From: Branchiostoma floridae
Lineage: Eukaryota; Chordata; Leptocardii; Amphioxiformes; Branchiostomatidae
Assembly: GCF_000003815.2 (NCBI RefSeq)
Contig: NC_049991.1
Span: 14,149,357 to 14,213,356, forward strand
Direction of reading: 5' to 3'
DNA length: 64,000 nucleotides
A program made the translations under genes and the position numbers. Below the pieces are notes generated by a model that worked only from the letters and a program-made list of their open reading frames with translations, was not told the origin of the DNA and ran no database searches. How positions within the stretch are numbered: position 1 is the first letter of the stretch; every line of letters starts with the position of its first letter. Below are positions 37,690 through 48,551 of this stretch, in pieces.

Positions 37690-38245
37690 AACTTGTCTAT
37701 CCTATATCGAGGAAATAAGCTAAGAACCTACAGAAAATTTAAGCATATACGTATATGAAAGAGAAAAATACCTGGATACAACAAATTTTAGCTATCGCCG
37801 AGCCCTGACTAAACTAAGGATCAGCGATCACCCATTGGAAATTGAAGCCGGTAGATACAACCGAACTCCTCCTAATGATAGATTATGTATATTCTGCGAT
37901 AAGAACCACATGCATGTAGAAAACGTAATACACTTTGTCCTAGAGTGTGCACTATACAATGATCTGCGAAATACATTTGTTAATGCTACACATGTAAATA
38001 AGAAATATGCACACATGACGAAGGAAGATATGTTCAAATATCTCATGTCATCATCTGACCACGATATACTGGAAGATCTTTGTAAGTTCATCTACAAATG
38101 TTTTAGGAGGAGAGAAGATGCATGTAAACTATAGCATATGTATAACTTTGCGTTTACTACCTTTTGTACCAAACTGACTGCATTTAGCCCCAATGTGGCA
38201 TGAATATACAATAAACTTCATTGTCATTGTCATTGGTAATATCTA
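37690..38245 (+). mobile_element. Non-LTR retrotransposon 3' fragment
   Basis: The frame reads KYLDTTNFSYRRALTKLRIS, then GRYNRTPPNDRLCIFCDKNH and VIHFVLECALYNDLR, the zinc-knuckle-like tail found at the C-terminus of many LINE reverse transcriptases (R-x-C-x2-C ... H-F-x3-C). The frame is broken just upstream (a shift within the KLRTYRKFKHI region). The 3' tail has tttagccccaatgtggcatg and ends in ttcattgtcattgtcattg, a short tandem tail typical of CR1/L2-like elements. It is 5'-truncated and dead. Confidence 0.75.
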
Positions 38246-38263
38246 AACGTCTAGTACGTAAAT

Positions 38264-38530
38264 ACTTACCAATCCTGAGATCTTCCTCCAATGCACTTGG
38301 TCCCCCATGGCCCTTTGTAACTCTTTAGTATCATGCAGACACTACGTAGGTTGTCTAAGTAGGTCACCCTGGGTCTTCCCCTTCCTCTTTTTCCTTTAGA
38401 AGTAGGCCCCCAGAGTACAAGATGGTGTGCAGTAATTTCAGGGTGTCTAACACAATGACCAGCCAGTTTCAATCTGCGCTGTTGAATTTTCTTGCTGACA
38501 GGTGGTAAGTCTTGGTACAGTTGCTCGTAC
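38264..38530 (-). mobile_element. Second non-LTR retrotransposon C-terminal fragment
   Basis: Minus-strand frame: YEQLYQDLPPVSKKIQQRRL, then LAGHCVRHPEITAHHLVLWG and GKRGRGRPRVTYLDNLR, ending at a stop at 38266. The LAGH ... LW-P ... GRPR-TY-DNL pattern is the familiar C-terminal end of another LINE-type polyprotein. It is truncated, and points toward the first fragment. Confidence 0.7.
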
Positions 38531-39180
38531 GTAAATAACGACTTTTAGAAATACTAAGTTAATGAAAACTACTTTATCAGTCAGTTAACCCCCAATCCAG
38601 TCAGCAATTATTCAATTAAAAAGCAGGCGAGGTAAAAGCCACTTTTGCAACAATAGGCTTATCACTTTTTCTCTGCCTGCCAGTAATGCAGTATGAATGC
38701 CTGCACTTGTCTGTCTGCACTTGTTAGCGCGGGCCGTTTCGAGAGCAAATAGAAGAACATTTCTGTACTCAAAGAACGGGCAATGGCTCAGGTTTACGTC
38801 CTTTATCAGTCCAGGTACTCTCACAGCTCCTGCTGTTGTTGGTGTTTTTTACTTGTTATGCCGGCAGACATAAAGATACGGTACAAATAGATAGCCTCAC
38901 GAAACGTTTAAAAACACGTAAAAAAATTAGCATGACTCTTATTGAGTCGAACTCTGTTTGGAGAGAAACGTTACATTCCAGGATTCTTGCCATGTTTGCC
39001 ATTTGTGTAGTGGCTTTCAAGCAAGTTCCCCTGCAGTGGCTAGATATATTAAAGGAGTGGGCAGTGTGCCATCGACACGCATAACGGACCTTTGTTTAGC
39101 ACACCTTATTAGTTTGTTTGCAAGGTTTCTGTCCCTGCCAGTGGACACCCGATACCTTCTGACAGACAAAACAAGGTGCG

Positions 39181-41147
39181 ATGGCTGTACTTGGACGTTC
39201 ACTTCGTCGCTTCACCACCCTGCTTCTTTTTGTCTGCCTCTTCGCGGGCAGGTAGGTAAAAAGACGGTGAAAATGCTTATGTATGGCTTAAAACATCCTT
39301 TTGAGTTTAAAATGCAGATTTTGGGCCAGACAAAAGTTGTTTCACTTTCAATTTATGAGCTGCGTCACGACAAGGAAGTTCATTTTGGTGCAAGGAATTT
39401 TACTTTGCTGCAAACGCTTTCAATAATAGATTTCAAGTAGGTGTACTCGTGCTGAGGCCGAAGGGATATGTACTCAAGGCTACATAAAGGTTGAAAAAAA
39501 CGGCAGAATGATCCATTTTTTGCACACTTTTATTATTTTCTCATAGTATATCTTGGAGAAGGCGCAGAGGCGGATGTACTTGTTCTTGGAACAGTTGGGG
39601 ATCATGGAGCTCGTGTTCTGAACCTTGCGGAAATACCGGTAAAATAGAATCTTTATAAACTCACCTTTATACATACAACAAGTAGCCTAAACCTAGCCGC
39701 AGGGCGTTATTTTCTTTTTTACACGGGCCTAAAAAGTGTCCTACGACACGCCTCGCGTCGAAATTTTTTTTTACCCGTCCTACATTGCCATCCCCAGGGG
39801 AGGGGCCAATTAGCCCCGGAAAGCGGAGTTTGCGTTACGCAGACTAGCCTAGACCATGCGCAGCCCTTATGCGTCGCTAGCGAGTTTCTCATAGTGGCTT
39901 TTTGGGCTGAATTGCCGCCAACCTTCCGAAAAAAATGAACGCTGCTATGTAAACATGAATTGCAAGATAAATCAGGAAACGTTTTTTTTTTTTTTCTGAA
40001 TGACCAAAACAATTTTCCCGGCTAGCGCTGTTGTTTATTATTCTTCAAGGCGCGTATTTGTTTAAGTCTTTCGCTTTATGTCGTCTTGATCGATCTTGAA
40101 CTTGTCATTGTCTACAACTTACCGCTCAAGATGCACAGCTTTCCGTTCGAACGGTGAAGTGATGTTCTTTATTTCACCTAAATACAATGTAAATATCTTA
40201 CTTTAAGGCACGAGGACCCGGACCCGCACTGGTTCCTGCTGTGGTACCGCGGGAACAGAAACTGGAGCATGTAACCGGTTCTGCTACAACAGCGGCACTC
40301 CGTCCGGGAACGGCTGCATCTGTACCTCACAGTACCAGGGGCGATGCTGCGACGTGGACAAACCACAGGGAGATGAATTCAAAGGTGATTATAGTTTTCT
40401 GAAACTTTCCTCCAAATATCTTCTTTTTTTTCAAACAATATTGTCCCAAAACTGCTTTAACCAACTTCATATGTCCCGGTCGTACTTTTTGCCAGCTTAG
40501 ACCTGGAAACTTCATATGCAGCAGCAGTACAATATGGTCCAATATGACTCAGTCAAAGTAAATCTTTTCAGGAATTGTCTGTAAAGCTAATTATAAGATA
40601 TTTGGTTTCATCGACCAAAATGGGTCTATTCAAAGGCAGGTGTAACTAACCATTGCTACTGTGGCAGAGGAGTGGACACGTTGAACTTCGTTTCAAATTG
40701 TCATTACAAACCTTTTGGCTTTTATTGTTTAAGATCATGTGGTACCGTTTTTGAGGGGGGGGGGTCTTAAGTATTGACTATACAAGTACAAGGAAGTTAC
40801 ACTTATCAAATAATGAGAATGTAAAAACTGCACAACTTACTCCAAGACTAGGCCCTCGCGCTGCTCTATAGAATTCTCTCATGATCGTTTGTCGGGCACT
40901 TCCAAAGGGGGCACACGAAATTTTCTATATACGAGATAGACGTTTTGAGTAATGGTTCAACAGCATATGACTTCCGGAAAGGCACACTCGTAATTTTCAA
41001 CGATTCAATTTTTTTACAGGAGGCTCTTCTGAGACCCAGCAGGGTGGCACTACAGTGTCAATCTGGGTGTATGTTGGCGGTGGAGGGGGCACAGGTTCCA
41101 TCATCCTCTTTATCATCATCTACGTTTGCTGCAAATCCTGTGGCTAG
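39181..41147 (+). CDS. Small type I membrane protein, signal peptide - TSP1-like - EGF-like - TM (paralogue 1)
   Basis: Exons 39181-39251, 39547-39638, 40208-40384 and 41020-41147 join in frame to 155 residues. Exon 1 is a signal peptide (MAVLGRSLRRFTTLLLFVCL, then FAG). Exon 2 begins with a basic run (SWRRRRGG) and gives a thrombospondin type 1-like core, WNSWGSWSSCSEPCGNTG. Exon 3 continues with TRTRTRTGSCC and an EGF-like module, CNRFCYNSGTPSGNGCICTS then QYQGRCC. Exon 4 supplies a Gly-rich stalk, one transmembrane helix (IWVYVGGGG ... IILFIIIYV) and a Cys-rich tail, CCKSCG-stop. TSP1 and EGF modules bind extracellular matrix, glycans or receptors; the tail is too short for signalling but could be palmitoylated. 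I do not recognise a named family. A close paralogue with the same exon lengths in exons 1 and 2 is at 49781-51451. Confidence 0.82.
39780..39850. repeat. Interspersed repeat, family C copy 2
   Basis: Related to 27565-27655 (aggggccaattagccccgg, gcggagtttgcgttacgcag); lies in intron 2 of paralogue 1. Confidence 0.5.
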
Positions 41148-41856
41148 ATTCATCAGCACAAGCACGTCGAAATTGTTTAAAACAATGTTCCATACTAGTA
41201 TATCATCAGTAATCACAATTAGGCTCACTGCGCTTAATTACATCAACTGTATGCCGTGATCTTCTACATAACAATGGAACTGAGTATTAGGCAGAACACA
41301 TTCTAGAGGTAATTCCTGTGTGATGACATGATAAGACTCAACTTTTCCGAATGTTTAAAAAGCGTCATGCGATGACATGCATACACTTAACAGAGCATTG
41401 GTAGAAGGAATTATGTAGGCATTTTATGTTTTAAAGATGTGCTCGTAATTACTTTTCGCTGGTCACGTGGAAGTTTCTCTTCCTACTAAGATCATCGAAT
41501 CAATATATAGAATAAATGGGGCATTTTATTTTCAACTGTCTTCAAATAAGAAGTCAAACCCTGTAATAGCTATGTACACTTAGTACCCTATTCTGTATCA
41601 TATGTACGTTCATCCACTTAATATTTGTATGTTAGAATTTAGTGTATCTACATGTACTTAGACCACATTCATTCATTCCATGTATTTAGTCTTTCTTCTC
41701 TTGCAATTAGCCCAATGGGCATGAATTTGCAATAAAAATAAAACATTCTAACAGATAAATCAAATAACTTTATGTTTTTTGTATCTTGTGCTGTGTGTAT
41801 ACAAGACAAATCAAAGGCTGCTGGCCAGCTGCCATCAAGCCTCCACACCTACGTGC
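41148..41856. other. 3' region of paralogue 1 with a retrotransposon tail
   Basis: AATAAA at 41511-41516 may be the poly(A) signal of paralogue 1. At about 41640-41750 the sequence ttagcccaatgggcatgaat then ttgcaataaaa resembles the 3' tail of the non-LTR fragment at 37690-38245. No gene is seen. Confidence 0.45.
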
Positions 41857-44800
41857 CGCATGGTCTTTTTAGCGAATGCCCACAAACGCCCACTCTAGAG
41901 AAGTCCGCGCTGCACGAATCTCATTTTTTTTGCTTGGAATATGTCCACGTTGTGCTCCCATGTATTAATCCTGAGTTTCAAGTCAATCCATTGACCCGAA
42001 GTGACATAAATCAAAGTTTTCGATTCTCGATGGTCTTTTTAGCGAACGCCCAGCAAAATGTCTTTTTAGCGAATGCCCACTATATCCACAAAAATATCGG
42101 CCGTCGCGCAACGACACCTAAACCTACCGCCACAAACATGTTCAAGATGGTGTCCCATTGATGTGTACGGAGTTTCCGTGCTTTACAAGCATTTTAAGTC
42201 CCTGTTTTTGGTCAAAATGTACGGCGACGATACTACCATACTTTAACTATAGCAATTCAAAATGGCGGGCACTAGTCATGTGACCTCCTTGCGGGACTGT
42301 TCTATAAGTATCGCGGGAGGGACTGTTGTAGCATAGCTTCTCATACAACCATTTTAGAGTGAATTCTGAACAAGATTTTCATTTCATAGTGCTATCATCT
42401 GACTGATATTTACAATGTGGTCATTTTTTCTGTGCTATTATTACCCAGGTTTGAGGAACTTAGTGCAAATTTGGATATTGATTCACCTCAGTGCCCAATT
42501 AATGTACAAAAGGCTCAGACACATTAGTGTTATAAACCTGAATAGGGGCAGGTAACCAATACTAGAAAAACATAGCTATTTATTATTAACAATACTATTT
42601 ACATTATAATAATAACTCTTCACCAAACTGGACTTTTCTTATCTTTATTTATCACAGAAACATTGTTACAATGAGGATTTGATTAGATGAGTATCTGTTA
42701 CAGTGTGTACAAACTTATTTCAAATACAAAAATGTATTTCGTTTCACTTCCTAAATATTTTTAAAGTATTGGAAGAAGTTGACACATAAACAATATTAAT
42801 TGCATTATTTATGTGCAGTAAAATGTGACCACATGCTATCAATAGCCTAATAAAATGTTGGAACATGGCACAAGCGGGCTCCTCTTCTGAGTACAGAAAG
42901 GAAATGTTTTATAACATTTAGTTATGACGTAGAAAATTTCCATTGTAAAATGTACCTTTATCAACATTTACAAACAAATTGTTTTTTTCTCTTCTTAATA
43001 AATGACAACAATACAGGTAAGTAAGGTGTGTTTCCTTGACTACAGACTAGGTAAGACACCGTACAGGTGAGTAACGTGTATTTCCTTTGATTACAGACCA
43101 GGTAAGACACCGCACAGATGAGCAAGGCGTCTTTCCTTTGCCTATAGACCAGATAGGGCATTATACAGGTAAGTAAGTTGCTTTACTCACCTGTTTAATA
43201 CCTATCTGGTCTATAGGCAAAGGAAAGTTGCTTTACTCACCTGTATAATACCCTGTCTGGTCTATAGGCAAAGTAAAGACATCTTACTTACCAGTATAAT
43301 GGCCTATCTGGTCTATAGGCAAAGGAAAGACACCTTACTCACCTGTTTAATGGCCTATCTGGTCTATAGGCAAAGGAAAGACACCTTATCCACCTGTATA
43401 ATGGCCTATCTGGTATATAGACAAGGGAAGACACCTTTCTTACCTGTATAATGCCCCATCTGGTATATAGGCGAAGGAAAGACACCTAACTTACCTGTAT
43501 AATACCCTATCTGGTCTACAGGCAAAGGAAAGTTGCTTTACTCACCTGTATAATACCCTATCTGGTCTATAGACAAAGGAAAGACGCCTTACTCACCTGT
43601 ATAATGGCCTATATGGTATATAGGCAAAGGAAAGACGCCTTACTCACCTGTGTAATACCCTATCTGGTCTATAGACAAAGGAAACACACCTTACTCACCT
43701 GTGCGGTGTCTTACCTGGTCTGTAATGAAAGGAAATACACGTTACTCACCTGTATGGTGTCTTACCTAGTCTGTAATCAAAGGAAATACACGTTACTCAC
43801 ATGCACGGTGTCATACCTGGTCTGTTATAAAAAGAAACACACCTTACTTACCTGTATGGTGTCTTACCTGGCCTGTTATCAAAGGAAATACACGTTACTC
43901 ACCTGTATGGTGTCTTACCTGGTCTGTAATCAGAGGAAATACACGTTACTCACATGTACGGTGTCTTACCTAGTCTGTAGTCAAGGAAACACACCTAATT
44001 CACCTGTACAGTGTCTTACCTGGTCTGTACTGAAAGGAAATACACGTTACTTACCTGTACGGTGTCTTACCTAGTCTGTCATAAAAGGAAACACACCTTA
44101 CTCACCTGTACGGTGTCTTACCTGGTCTGTAATCAAAGGAAATACACGTTACTCACCTGTACGGTGTCTTACCTGGTCTGTGAACAAAGGAAATACACGT
44201 TACTCACCTGTATGGTGTCTTACCTGGTCTGTAATCAAAGGAAATACACGTTACTCACCTGTACGGTGTCTTACCTGGTCTGTTATAAAAGGAAACACAC
44301 CTTACTTACCTGTACGGTGTCCTACCTAGTCTGTAGTCAAGGAAACACACCTTACTCAACTGTAAGGTGTCTTACCTGGTCTGTACTGAAAGGAAATACA
44401 CGTTACTTACCTGTACGGTGTCTTACCTAGTCTGTTATAAAAGGAAACACACCTTACTCACCTGCACGGTGTCTTACCTGGTCTGTAATCAAAGGAAATA
44501 CACGTTACTCACATGTACGGTGTCTTACCTAGTCTGTAGTCAAGGAAACACACCTTACTCACCTGTACGGTGTCTTACCTAGTCTGTAATCAAAGGAAAT
44601 ACACGTTACTCACCTGTACGGTGTCTTACCTAGTCTGTAGTCAAGGAAACACACCTTACTCACCTGTACGGTGTCTTACCTGGTCTGTAATCAAAGGAAA
44701 TACACGTTACTCACCTGTACGGTGTCTTACCTGGTCTGTAATGAAAGGAAATACACGTTGCTCACCTGTAAGGTGTCTTACCTAGTCTGTAGTCAAGGAA

Positions 44801-46055
44801 ACACACCTTACTCACCTGTACGGTGTCTTACCTGGTCTGCTATAAAAGGAAACACACCTTACTTACCTGTACGGCGTCTTACCTGGCCGGTATTGTTGTC
44901 ATTTATTAAGAAGAGAAAAAACAATTTGTTTGTAAATGTTAATAAAGGTACATTTTACAATGGAAATTTTCTACGTCATAACTAAATGTTATAAAACATT
45001 TCCTTTCTGTACTCAGAAGAGGAGCCCGCTTGTGCCATGTTCCAACATTTTATTAGGCTATTGATAGCATGTGGTCACATTTTACTGCACATAAATAATG
45101 CAATTAATATTGTTTATGTGTCAACTTCTTCCAATACTTTAAAAATATTTAGGAAGTGAAACGAAATACATTTTTGTATTTGAAATAAGTTTGTACACAC
45201 TGTAACAGATACTCATCTAATCAAATCCTCATTGTAACAATGTTTCTGTGATAAATAAAGATAAGAAAAGTCCAGTTTGGTGAAGAGTTATTATTATAAT
45301 GTAAATAGTATTGTTAATAATAAATAGCTATGTTTTTCTAGTATTGGTTACCTGCCCCTATTCAGGTTTATAACACTAATGTGTCTGAGCCTTTTGTACA
45401 TTAATTGGGCACTGAGGTGAATCAATATCCAAATTTGCACTAAGTTCCTCAAACCTGGGTAATAATAGCACAGAAAAAATGACCACATTGTAAATATCAG
45501 TCAGATGATAGCACTATGAAATGAAAATCTTGTTCAGAATTCACTCTAAAATGGTTGTATGAGAAGCTATGCTACAACAGTCCCTCCCGCGATACTTATA
45601 GAACAGTCCCGCAAGGAGGTCACATGACTAGTGCCCGCCATTTTGAATTGCTATAGTTAAAGTATGGTAGTATCGTCGCCGTACATTTTGACCAAAAACA
45701 GGGACTTAAAATGCTTGTAAAGCACGGAAACTCCGTACACATCAATGGGACACCATCTTGAACATGTTTGTGGCGGTAGGTTTAGGTGTCGTTGCGCGAC
45801 GGCCGATATTTTTGTGGATATAGTGGGCATTCGCTAAAAAGACATTTTGCTGGGCGTTCGCTAAAAAGACCATCGAGAATCGAAAACTTTGATTTATGTC
45901 ACTTCGGGTCAATGGATTGACTTGAAACTCAGGATTAATACATGGGAGCACAACGTGGACATATTCCAAGCAAAAAAAATGAGATTCGTGCAGCGCGGAC
46001 TTCTCTAGAGTGGGCGTTTGTGGGCATTCGCTAAAAAGACCCTCCCCCTACGTGC
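41848..46055. mobile_element. 4.2-kb foldback element: two 1.15-kb inverted arms around a minisatellite
   Basis: The left arm (41862-43014) and the right arm (44890-46041) are inverse copies that look identical in every stretch I compared, apart from one base in a homopolymer. Outer ends read ggtctttttagcgaatgccc and its inverse; the same phrase recurs inside each arm (42030 and 42058). A 9-base direct repeat, cctacgtgc, flanks the structure (41848-41856 and 46047-46055) and is a candidate target-site duplication. That length would fit a Mutator-like or other long-TIR DNA element. I found no transposase, so it would be non-autonomous. Near-identity of the arms implies recent origin or continuing arm-to-arm conversion. 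It sits between paralogues 1 and 2 of the TSP1/EGF family. Confidence 0.8.
43015..44889. repeat. 51-bp minisatellite, about 35 units, with an orientation switch near 43180
   Basis: A typical unit reads cacctgtacggtgtcttacc then tggtctgtaatcaaaggaaa and tacacgttact. 51 is a multiple of three, so units read as 17-residue repeats (SYLVCNQRKYTLLTCTV) over up to 156 codons; some units are 50 bp and break the frame. The first three units (43015-43175) run in the opposite direction to the rest. Two subfamilies exist: a left one with ataatggcctatctggtcta and a right one with gtacggtgtcttacctggtc. On the minus strand each unit carries a 3' splice site look-alike (tttcctttgattacag) and donor look-alikes (accaggtaaga and acaggtgagt). 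Confidence 0.85.
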
Positions 46056-47015
46056 AAGCATGTTCAAACCTCGCCTGGCGGGGAACAACAGACGATAAAC
46101 CGGATAGTTTGAATGACATAACAGTAAACTACGTGTTGGTGGTCACGTTTTAAGTGTAAGGAATCAACGTGTGTTCAATAGAAAGGAACATATTTTGAGA
46201 AATGTAATTCTGTTGGTCTTAAGTCTGTTTGCTGCAAAACAATGCTTTCTGTAATTGTGTGTAAGTTGTGTTTAACTTTTTTTGTCAAAACAACGCTATC
46301 TCCTGAGATACAAACCTCCTGGATTAAAGATAGACCTAGAATATCGAGGTATTCGGCTGCTTTGTATCTCCGCAGGTTATTTAGGTTGGCGAGGATTCAA
46401 AGGCTCAGTATGTGATGTGAATGTATAATCGGATGATCGGACACGGCATTCGCGAACACAATGAAGATACGTTTTTTGTACGCGCTCTGTCTAACAAGCG
46501 AAAACCACAGGATATACTAATATAATAGCGTAACATAATCTCCAAGTATATCTTGCAGTGGCATAAGATAATAACATAAGCTGGGGAAGGAGTTTACTTG
46601 GCCACCACGAAGCGCGGAGTGAATGCTTATCATGCGGCCAACGCAAGATCTACTTGGAGATTAAGCGCGGACGCGTTTGGGCGCTTGGATTTCAAAGAAA
46701 GCCTTAACCATTGCACTCATTGTCTCTTATGTATTTAATATGCGACTAAATTCTCCCACAGTGACATCTAGAATCGTTCATATTACAAAGTCAGGTGGGC
46801 AGGTGCGTTTGCGTTTTGATGCTGTAGCTCAGCAGGTACTAGGTGGGTTCAGAGGTGAGTTCAGAGTTCACTAGACGGATTATGATGGCGTTAGAGCTCT
46901 CACGGCAACCATTTTTCTTAAAATCTCCAGCTTTAGCTGAGATAATAAAGCACAGCAGGATTGTAGGTTAGTGTGAGAAGTGAGCGTATGTTACTAGTAC
47001 TAGTAACGTTATAGT
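46056..47015. other. Intergenic region upstream of the acidic protein gene
   Basis: Contains the MITE at 46537-46663 and otherwise no recognisable gene. A short palindromic run at 46990-47010 (ttactagtactagtaacgtt) lies just before the start codon at 47016. Confidence 0.5.
46537..46663. mobile_element. MITE family B, copy 2
   Basis: Begins taatctccaagtatatcttg, then cagtggcataagataata, and ends gcaagatctacttggagatta: terminal inverted repeats matching those of 13688-13858, with a shorter, different centre. Confidence 0.7.
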
Positions 47016-48551
47016 ATGAAGAGACGAAGCTTACATCGGATAGAATCATCAGAATCCGAAGAAGAATCGGCACCCGGAAGCGAAAGTGCTGATGAGAAGG
47101 TGAGGCTGTGATATTACGACTAGACTTTATTCCGAATCATAAACAGGACAGAGAGTGGAATAGTTACCTTAACATCGCACGTACAGTTTGTTGTATTATT
47201 ATTATTTCACTTCGCTATACAGCCTTTACACTTGGCGTCATTTGCGCTATGTTGTTTAGTGCCACGGTACGTCTCTTAACACGCCAACCATTGCTGCTGT
47301 AACCTAATTACCCACCAACATGCTTCCCCCCTTCCGGATTCACGGTGAACGCCAATGAAAATCAAGCCTCTAATGTTTAATGGCAAGATATGAAAGATGA
47401 TAACCTTGATAAACAGATTATAATCTTGTACAAAAGGGGCGTCAAAACAATACGTAATTGGGGGTGTAATTTGTAATTATATTGCTGAATGAAAAACAGT
47501 AACGTAAATGACCCTATCAATTTTGCTACCCAGCGGAGCTCAGCTCGTCTGAAGACCAGAGCAAACCGCCAGTTCCGGCTCCCCAGCAGGGATGAGGTGT
47601 TCGGCCGCATCGTTCCACAGGACAGCAAAGAGACGCCCAGCAAAAGTCTGGCCGAGCTCAGGCCAAGGAAGCTTGTCAACAACTTCCTAAAAGTGTAAGT
47701 ATCTATTATTCCTGGAATAAACAGGTTTTGGAATTTTACTGCCATCACTTCAGTTCAGTCATCAGTAGAATATGAAATGTGGCACACTATTACTATGAAG
47801 TTGTTGATTTCACATCAAACTGGCAAAGAATCCTTTAGTTGTTACATGAAATATGATACACCACCATGGCCGAAGTTCGCAATGCAGGATGGCCATGTGC
47901 ACAATAGTTTAGGAGGTTAAGGTACTCTCTCATCTGTTAAGTTGGAGATCGCTATCTTCTCCTGTCTGTCCACAAGTGGCCCAAGAAGGTCAGAATTCTT
48001 TTCCTCCAACCTCTGCTTGAAGAGGAGGTGAGGGCACAAAATATATAATCATGAATATGTTATGCTCTTGTAGGAACAACAGATACAACTACGACCCAGA
48101 CTACACAGACTCGGACTCTTCCCTGGGTGGTTTCTTAGTTGACGAGGATGAGAAGGAGGAGGAAAAGAACTCAACTAGTGATGGGGAAGACAATTCAAGC
48201 AGTCAGACAAGTTCATCATCCTCCGAGGAGGAAGAAAGTCACAAACACAAACAGAGGTCACGGGGAAAGCAGAAGTCACGTGACCTCAGAAAGAGGAAAC
48301 TATTTGCTGAAGAAACAGATAGTGAGGCTGGTGATCATGAGGAGGAGGAAGAAGTGTGCAGGACAACAAAGAGGAGAAGAAGGCGACAGTCATCTTTCCT
48401 TGATGACAGTAGTTCAAGTGAAGATCTAGCTGAAGGAGGGAGGAAAAAATCAGACAGAGTGAAGTCACTGAAAAGAAAGAAAAGAGAGCAAAACTTTTTT
48501 GAAGAGTACAGGGTAAAGAGAGCTCTCCGAAAGGCAAAAGTAAAGGATTAA
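47016..48551 (+). CDS. Acidic, serine-rich, highly charged protein (three exons), probably nuclear
   Basis: Exons 47016-47099, 47534-47694 and 48074-48551 join in frame to 240 residues. The N-terminus is MKRRSLHRIESSESEEESA; exon 2 is basic with SRDEVFGRIVPQDSKE and RPRKLVNNFLKV. Exon 3 starts NNRYNYDPDYTDSDSSLGGF then LVDEDEKEEE, followed by long Ser/Glu runs and basic clusters (TTKRRRRRQ, KSLKRKKREQ) that look like nuclear localisation signals, ending KRALRKAKVKD. The DSDSSLGGFLVDEDE segment resembles short acidic-aromatic motifs used by histone chaperones and chromatin proteins, but I cannot name the family. AATAAA at 49116-49121 may end the transcript. Coding status is strong from phase-consistent exons; function is unknown. 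Confidence 0.72.

Larger units (their letters stand above)
37337..39180. other. Intergenic region holding two retrotransposon 3' ends
   Basis: Between the HAUS8-like start codon and the first TSP1/EGF gene. Besides the two non-LTR fragments (37690-38245 and 38264-38530) I see no gene. The promoters of both flanking genes should lie at its two ends. Confidence 0.6.

Noticed and set aside
41772-42161. 129-codon frame in the left foldback arm (and its mirror at 45742-45969) as a transposon gene
   Set aside because: No transposase or other domain is recognisable, and the frame contains the repeated ctttttagcgaa phrase; it is better read as noncoding arm sequence.
43015-44889. CRISPR array
   Set aside because: Units are contiguous 51-bp repeats with no unique spacers, in animal DNA.
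43604-44985. Minisatellite frames as a real repetitive protein gene
   Set aside because: The frame is broken by 50-bp units, and there is no start context, flanking exon or signal peptide.
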